Source of the DNA: Slackia sp. | GTDB taxonomy: Bacteria > Actinomycetota > Coriobacteriia > Anaerosomatales > Anaerosomataceae | Assembly: GCA_020725885.1 (NCBI GenBank) | Contig: DYEA01000016.1 | Location: forward strand, 124,001-188,000 | Direction of reading: 5' to 3' | Length of the DNA stretch: 64,000 nucleotides | Part shown: one piece after another, positions 61,086 to 64,000 of the stretch | How positions within the stretch are numbered: the first letter of the stretch is position 1 | How the letters are laid out: every line of letters begins with the position of its first letter | Translations under genes and position numbers: made by a program | The notes under the pieces: generated by a model | The model's input: the letters and a program-made list of their open reading frames with translations, nothing else | Told to the model about the DNA's origin: nothing | Databases searched by the model: none

Positions 61086-62804
61086 ATGACCGGCTCGCGC
61101 TCCGGCATGACCGAAGTGACGCTCCCGCCTGGGGTGCGCGGAGACCGGATCGAGACGCTTCAAGCGCGGGTGGGCAGCAACAGGTGGCGGTTCGTCGCGT
61201 TCACTGCCGCGTTCGTGGCTGCTGTCGCGGGGTCGATCTCTGCGACGGTGCTGCTGCTGATGCTGCTGCTGCCGCTGATCGCCCGAAGCCCGGAGCTCGG
61301 GTTCCTCGTGCTCGGCGCGTTTCCGGCAGTCGCCAAGGTCACGGTCGCCGTGTCCGTGCTCGTCGTGAGCGTGTGGGCGGCGGCCGCGCTTGCCCGCTCG
61401 GAACGCACGCTGCTTTCGCGTCTCGGCGCTCAGATTCCCCGGCCGGGCGCGCTGAAGGACACGCGGAGCGCGCTCAAGGACATGAGCCTCGCGGCAGGGT
61501 TCGAGCATTCGCCGCCCTTGTACGTCATCGAGACGGACCGCGTGAACGCGTTCGCCCTCGGGCGCACGCCAGCGCGGGCGGTCATCGGGGTTACGCGCGG
61601 GTTCGCGGAGAAGCTCTCGATCGCAGACCAGCGAGCGGTGTTCGCCAACCTGATGGCCCGCATCGTCTCGGGCGACACCCTGTGGGCGACCGCCGTCTCC
61701 GCGTTGGCGGGTCCGATCTGGGCCCTCCGCGACGCGCAGTTGGGTGCTCCGATGCCCGTAGCCACGGCCGGAGAGGAGAGCGCGGAAGAGCGGGCTGCGA
61801 AGACCACCGCTGCCGCTCGGGGATTCGCTGCCCCATTCGTCGGCTGGTGGATCTTCCAGGCGTTCGTCGTCGTGGTGACCGAGTTCCTCGCGTACTGGCA
61901 TCAGGAGGTCGCCTGGCGAGCTGCAGAGAAGGCCGACGCGGAGGGGATGCTTCTGCTGCGCGATCCGCACGAGATGCTCTCGGCCCTCGAGCATGTGCTC
62001 GAGCGCAACAACCACGTGCCGACCGCAGGGGACGCGTACTCGCAGCTGTTCTACTGTTGGGCCGGGTTCGGTTTCGCCCCAGAGCATGACCCCGAGGCGC
62101 GCCGCGTCGCGCGCCTCCGCGAGGTGCTTGGCGCTGAAGGGCTCGCCGCGCCGCCCCGTCCGAATGTGCCGGGCTGGCCCGCCGCCCCTCGCCTCGCCGA
62201 GGTGCCGTCCGCGGGCTCGTTCGCGCTCGTCTCGCCCGTCGAGACGCCAGTGGAGCGGGGCGCGGATGGCGTGAAGGTGCTGGCAGGGACGGCCGTGCTG
62301 ACTGCTGCGATCGCCGATGCTGGGCTTCTGGCATGGCGGGCGGGCGAACCCGAGGCTGCGGCCGCAGCCATCGTCGCGGCCGTCGTCGCAGCCGCAGGCG
62401 TCTATTGGGGCGTCGCCCGCGTGACCGCGCAGGGGTCTGGAGGGCGGCAGGGCAGAGCATACTCCGCGCTCGCGTTCGCGGCATTTCTGGTGCTTACGCT
62501 CGGAGCAGGCATCCTCGTCGCGCCAGCGTGGCTCGCGGCGACGTTCGCTGGTGTCGCGCGCGGCGAGGCGCTGTCGCGCGAGGAGTGGCGCCGGCGATTC
62601 ATGCGGCGGTACGCTGAGGCGGTGGCTGAGCGGCCGAGCATCGCAGCCAGCGCCGATTCCGCGGTCGATTCCGCGGCTGAGCCAACCCCTGCCGAGTCCC
62701 AGCCGGCCGCAGAGCGGATCTCGGTCGCATGCAAGCGATGCGGCGCACGGAACGCGCCGGTGAACCGCCGATGCACCGTGTGCGGGCGGAGGCTGAAGCC
62801 GTGA
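61086..62804 (+). CDS. M48/HtpX-like membrane protein lacking HExxH, with C-terminal zinc ribbon
   Basis: 572 residues. Two N-terminal helices (residues about 33-110) precede an HtpX-like domain: NAFALGRTPARAVIGVTRGF is the substrate strand region of M48 peptidases. The position expected for HExxH reads N188-L-M-A-R192, so all three key residues are changed. KADAEGMLLLRDPHEML matches the helix that normally carries the third zinc ligand. A second set of helices follows near residues 395-500, and the C-terminus has a CxxC...CxxC ribbon (CKRCGARN, CTVCGRR). It looks like a catalytically dead relative, perhaps a scaffold or sensor in membrane quality control. Confidence 0.75.
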   Translation: MTGSRSGMTEVTLPPGVRGDRIETLQARVGSNRWRFVAFTAAFVAAVAGSISATVLLLMLLLPLIARSPELGFLVLGAFPAVAKVTVAVSVLVVSVWAAAALARSERTLLSRLGAQIPRPGALKDTRSALKDMSLAAGFEHSPPLYVIETDRVNAFALGRTPARAVIGVTRGFAEKLSIADQRAVFANLMARIVSGDTLWATAVSALAGPIWALRDAQLGAPMPVATAGEESAEERAAKTTAAARGFAAPFVGWWIFQAFVVVVTEFLAYWHQEVAWRAAEKADAEGMLLLRDPHEMLSALEHVLERNNHVPTAGDAYSQLFYCWAGFGFAPEHDPEARRVARLREVLGAEGLAAPPRPNVPGWPAAPRLAEVPSAGSFALVSPVETPVERGADGVKVLAGTAVLTAAIADAGLLAWRAGEPEAAAAAIVAAVVAAAGVYWGVARVTAQGSGGRQGRAYSALAFAAFLVLTLGAGILVAPAWLAATFAGVARGEALSREEWRRRFMRRYAEAVAERPSIAASADSAVDSAAEPTPAESQPAAERISVACKRCGARNAPVNRRCTVCGRRLKP

Positions 62805-64000
62805 GCCGCTGCCGGTCCGCCGCCGCACGCCTCATTCTCGGCCTCGCACTGTTCGCGGCCGCCGCCGGGGTCGCGCTGGGTCTGTGGCAAGCGCGCGCCG
62901 TCCGCCCACCGCTCGCTCGGCCCGAGACCCCGCTGCCTTCGGTGCTGCCCACGGTCACCGTCGAGATCCCGCAGCCGCCGCAGGCAGACCCTGATGCGGA
63001 CGGCATCAAGATCGCGACGTTCCTCGGCAACGAGACGCGCTCGTTCTACGGCGTGGGTCCCGTCCCGGAGCGTCTGGAGGTCATCTGGAAAGCTCGCATC
63101 GGCGGCGGCACGACGGGCGGCACCGGCAAGCGCTCAGCGGAGGCGAGCAAGACCGGCGGCATGGTGACCTGGTACGGAACCGGGTGGACAGGCCAGCCCG
63201 CCCTCGTCCGTGAGAACGGCCGTCTGTACCTGCTTATCGGCGGCTTCGACCACGGCCTTCGCAAGATTGACGCGGCGACGGGCGCGACCGTGTGGCGTTA
63301 CGAGTACGACGACGTCATCAAGGGCTCTCCGGCGGTCGTCGCCGACCCGGCCGCTCCCGAGGACCCTTCGCGATACCTGGTGATGACGGGGTCGCGCCGC
63401 GGGTTCCCACGCAGCATCACGGCGCCCGACATCGCGCCGTTCCGCGGAGTCTGGTACGCGACGGGCGAGGAAGCATGGCGCCTTCCGGCGCCCCACACCC
63501 GGAGCTACAGCCGCGACGCTGACGGGAGCGCGCTCATCGTCGGGCGGCACGCCATCGTCGGCGTGGAGTCCGGCTATCTGTACAGGCTCGATCCGTACGC
63601 GACCGAGCCTTGGCGCGGCTACGCGAAGCCGCGCATCCTTCGAGAAGCGCTCCTTCTCGGTGACGCACGTTCCGCCAACCACGGCGGCAACCTCGTGCTC
63701 GAGAGCTCGCCGGTGCTGCTCGGCGACCGTGTGTACGTCGCGTCGGGCGCGGGCCACGTGTATGGCCTCGACGCCGGGACGCTCGAGCTGGAATGGGATT
63801 TCTACATCGGCTCGGATCTTGACGGAACCGTGGTCGCCACCGACGACGGCAGGCTGCTCGTGCCCGTCGAGAAGCAGTACATCCGCGGGCACGGCGGGGT
63901 ACTGATGCTCGATCCGAGTCGCCCGCCGGAGCAGGCAGCGGTCTGGTTCTTCCCGACTGGCGACCGCGCGTTCGCGGACTGGCAGGGCGGCGTCATCGGC
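62801..64000 (+). CDS. Exported PQQ-type beta-propeller protein (3' truncated by window)
   Basis: GTG 62801 overlaps the preceding stop as GTGA, and the frame stays open for 400 codons to the edge. A signal-anchor helix (LILGLALFAAAAGVALGLW) and a Pro-rich linker are followed by propeller blades with the PQQ-repeat pattern, for example LRKIDAATGATVWRYEYDD, YLYRLDPYATEP and HVYGLDAGTLELEWDF. The repeats resemble those of quinoprotein dehydrogenases and BamB, but many such proteins bind no PQQ. A ligand or enzymatic role cannot be assigned from this part. Confidence 0.8.
   Translation, partial: MSRCRSAAARLILGLALFAAAAGVALGLWQARAVRPPLARPETPLPSVLPTVTVEIPQPPQADPDADGIKIATFLGNETRSFYGVGPVPERLEVIWKARIGGGTTGGTGKRSAEASKTGGMVTWYGTGWTGQPALVRENGRLYLLIGGFDHGLRKIDAATGATVWRYEYDDVIKGSPAVVADPAAPEDPSRYLVMTGSRRGFPRSITAPDIAPFRGVWYATGEEAWRLPAPHTRSYSRDADGSALIVGRHAIVGVESGYLYRLDPYATEPWRGYAKPRILREALLLGDARSANHGGNLVLESSPVLLGDRVYVASGAGHVYGLDAGTLELEWDFYIGSDLDGTVVATDDGRLLVPVEKQYIRGHGGVLMLDPSRPPEQAAVWFFPTGDRAFADWQGGVIG

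Noticed and set aside
62801-64000. A PQQ-dependent dehydrogenase
   Set aside because: The propeller repeats are visible but I could not identify the catalytic Asp, calcium ligands or vicinal Cys pair in the part available.

Overview
The window is very GC-rich (high-60s percent by eye), almost fully coding and gene-dense. GTG starts are unusually common, SD sites are strong, and ATGA, GTGA or TGATG overlaps are frequent. It contains a T-box leader, a protein with cell-wall-binding repeats (CWB2 type), two DegV proteins, a short HisG that needs HisZ, 4Fe-4S enzymes, a ferredoxin and three multihaem c-type cytochromes. Together these suggest an anaerobic, respiring, high-GC Gram-positive bacterium. 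A Coriobacteriia/Anaerosomatales-like (OPB41) actinobacterium is my best guess; this is inference, since there is no rRNA in the window.

Layout. 1-10.2 kb: the end of a membrane protein; an NAD-salvage pair (pncB, pncA) with a flavoprotein; a membrane phosphodiesterase-like protein; two DegV proteins; and a leftward pair of a cDPG-synthetase-like NTPase and carbamate kinase. 10.3-16 kb: two small exported proteins, a NYN-LOTUS protein with a glycosyltransferase, a ferredoxin, a UMF1-type transporter and a GNAT acetyltransferase. 16-19 kb: a LeuCD-family dehydratase pair followed by a dehydrogenase with isocitrate and NADP+ signatures, probably citrate to 2-oxoglutarate. 19-22 kb: an AcuC/HDAC-like protein, a small protein behind a structured leader, and a soluble histidine kinase.

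22-46.4 kb is a branched-chain amino acid and serine supercluster. Behind a good promoter and a T-box leader (apparent Leu specifier) come ilvD, ilvB, ilvN, ilvC, a class V aminotransferase, serA, leuA, leuC, leuD, leuB, ilvE, cimA and an FAH-family gene. Two foreign-looking pieces interrupt it: a leftward RHH/PIN toxin-antitoxin pair between leuA and leuC, and a 7.4-kb cassette between leuC and leuD. The cassette encodes an O-antigen-ligase-like TPR protein, a TPR membrane protein, an NHL beta-propeller membrane protein, an exported hexahaem cytochrome, and membrane cytochromes with 12 and 11 CxxCH motifs (29 in total). It looks like an extracellular electron-transfer module, possibly making a cytochrome filament, and is the most interesting part of the window.

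46.4-52.7 kb: a CWB2 surface protein, a TrpR/YerC-type regulator overlapping dnaE, and dnaE. 52.7-61.1 kb: a complete histidine operon, hisZGDCBHAF-(PNPOx-like)-IE, with a promoter that contains a perfect inverted repeat, a plausible site for the YerC-type regulator. 61-64 kb: an M48-like membrane protein that has lost its HExxH motif, and the start of a PQQ-type beta-propeller protein cut by the window edge. I saw no tRNA, rRNA, CRISPR array, insertion sequence or prophage.
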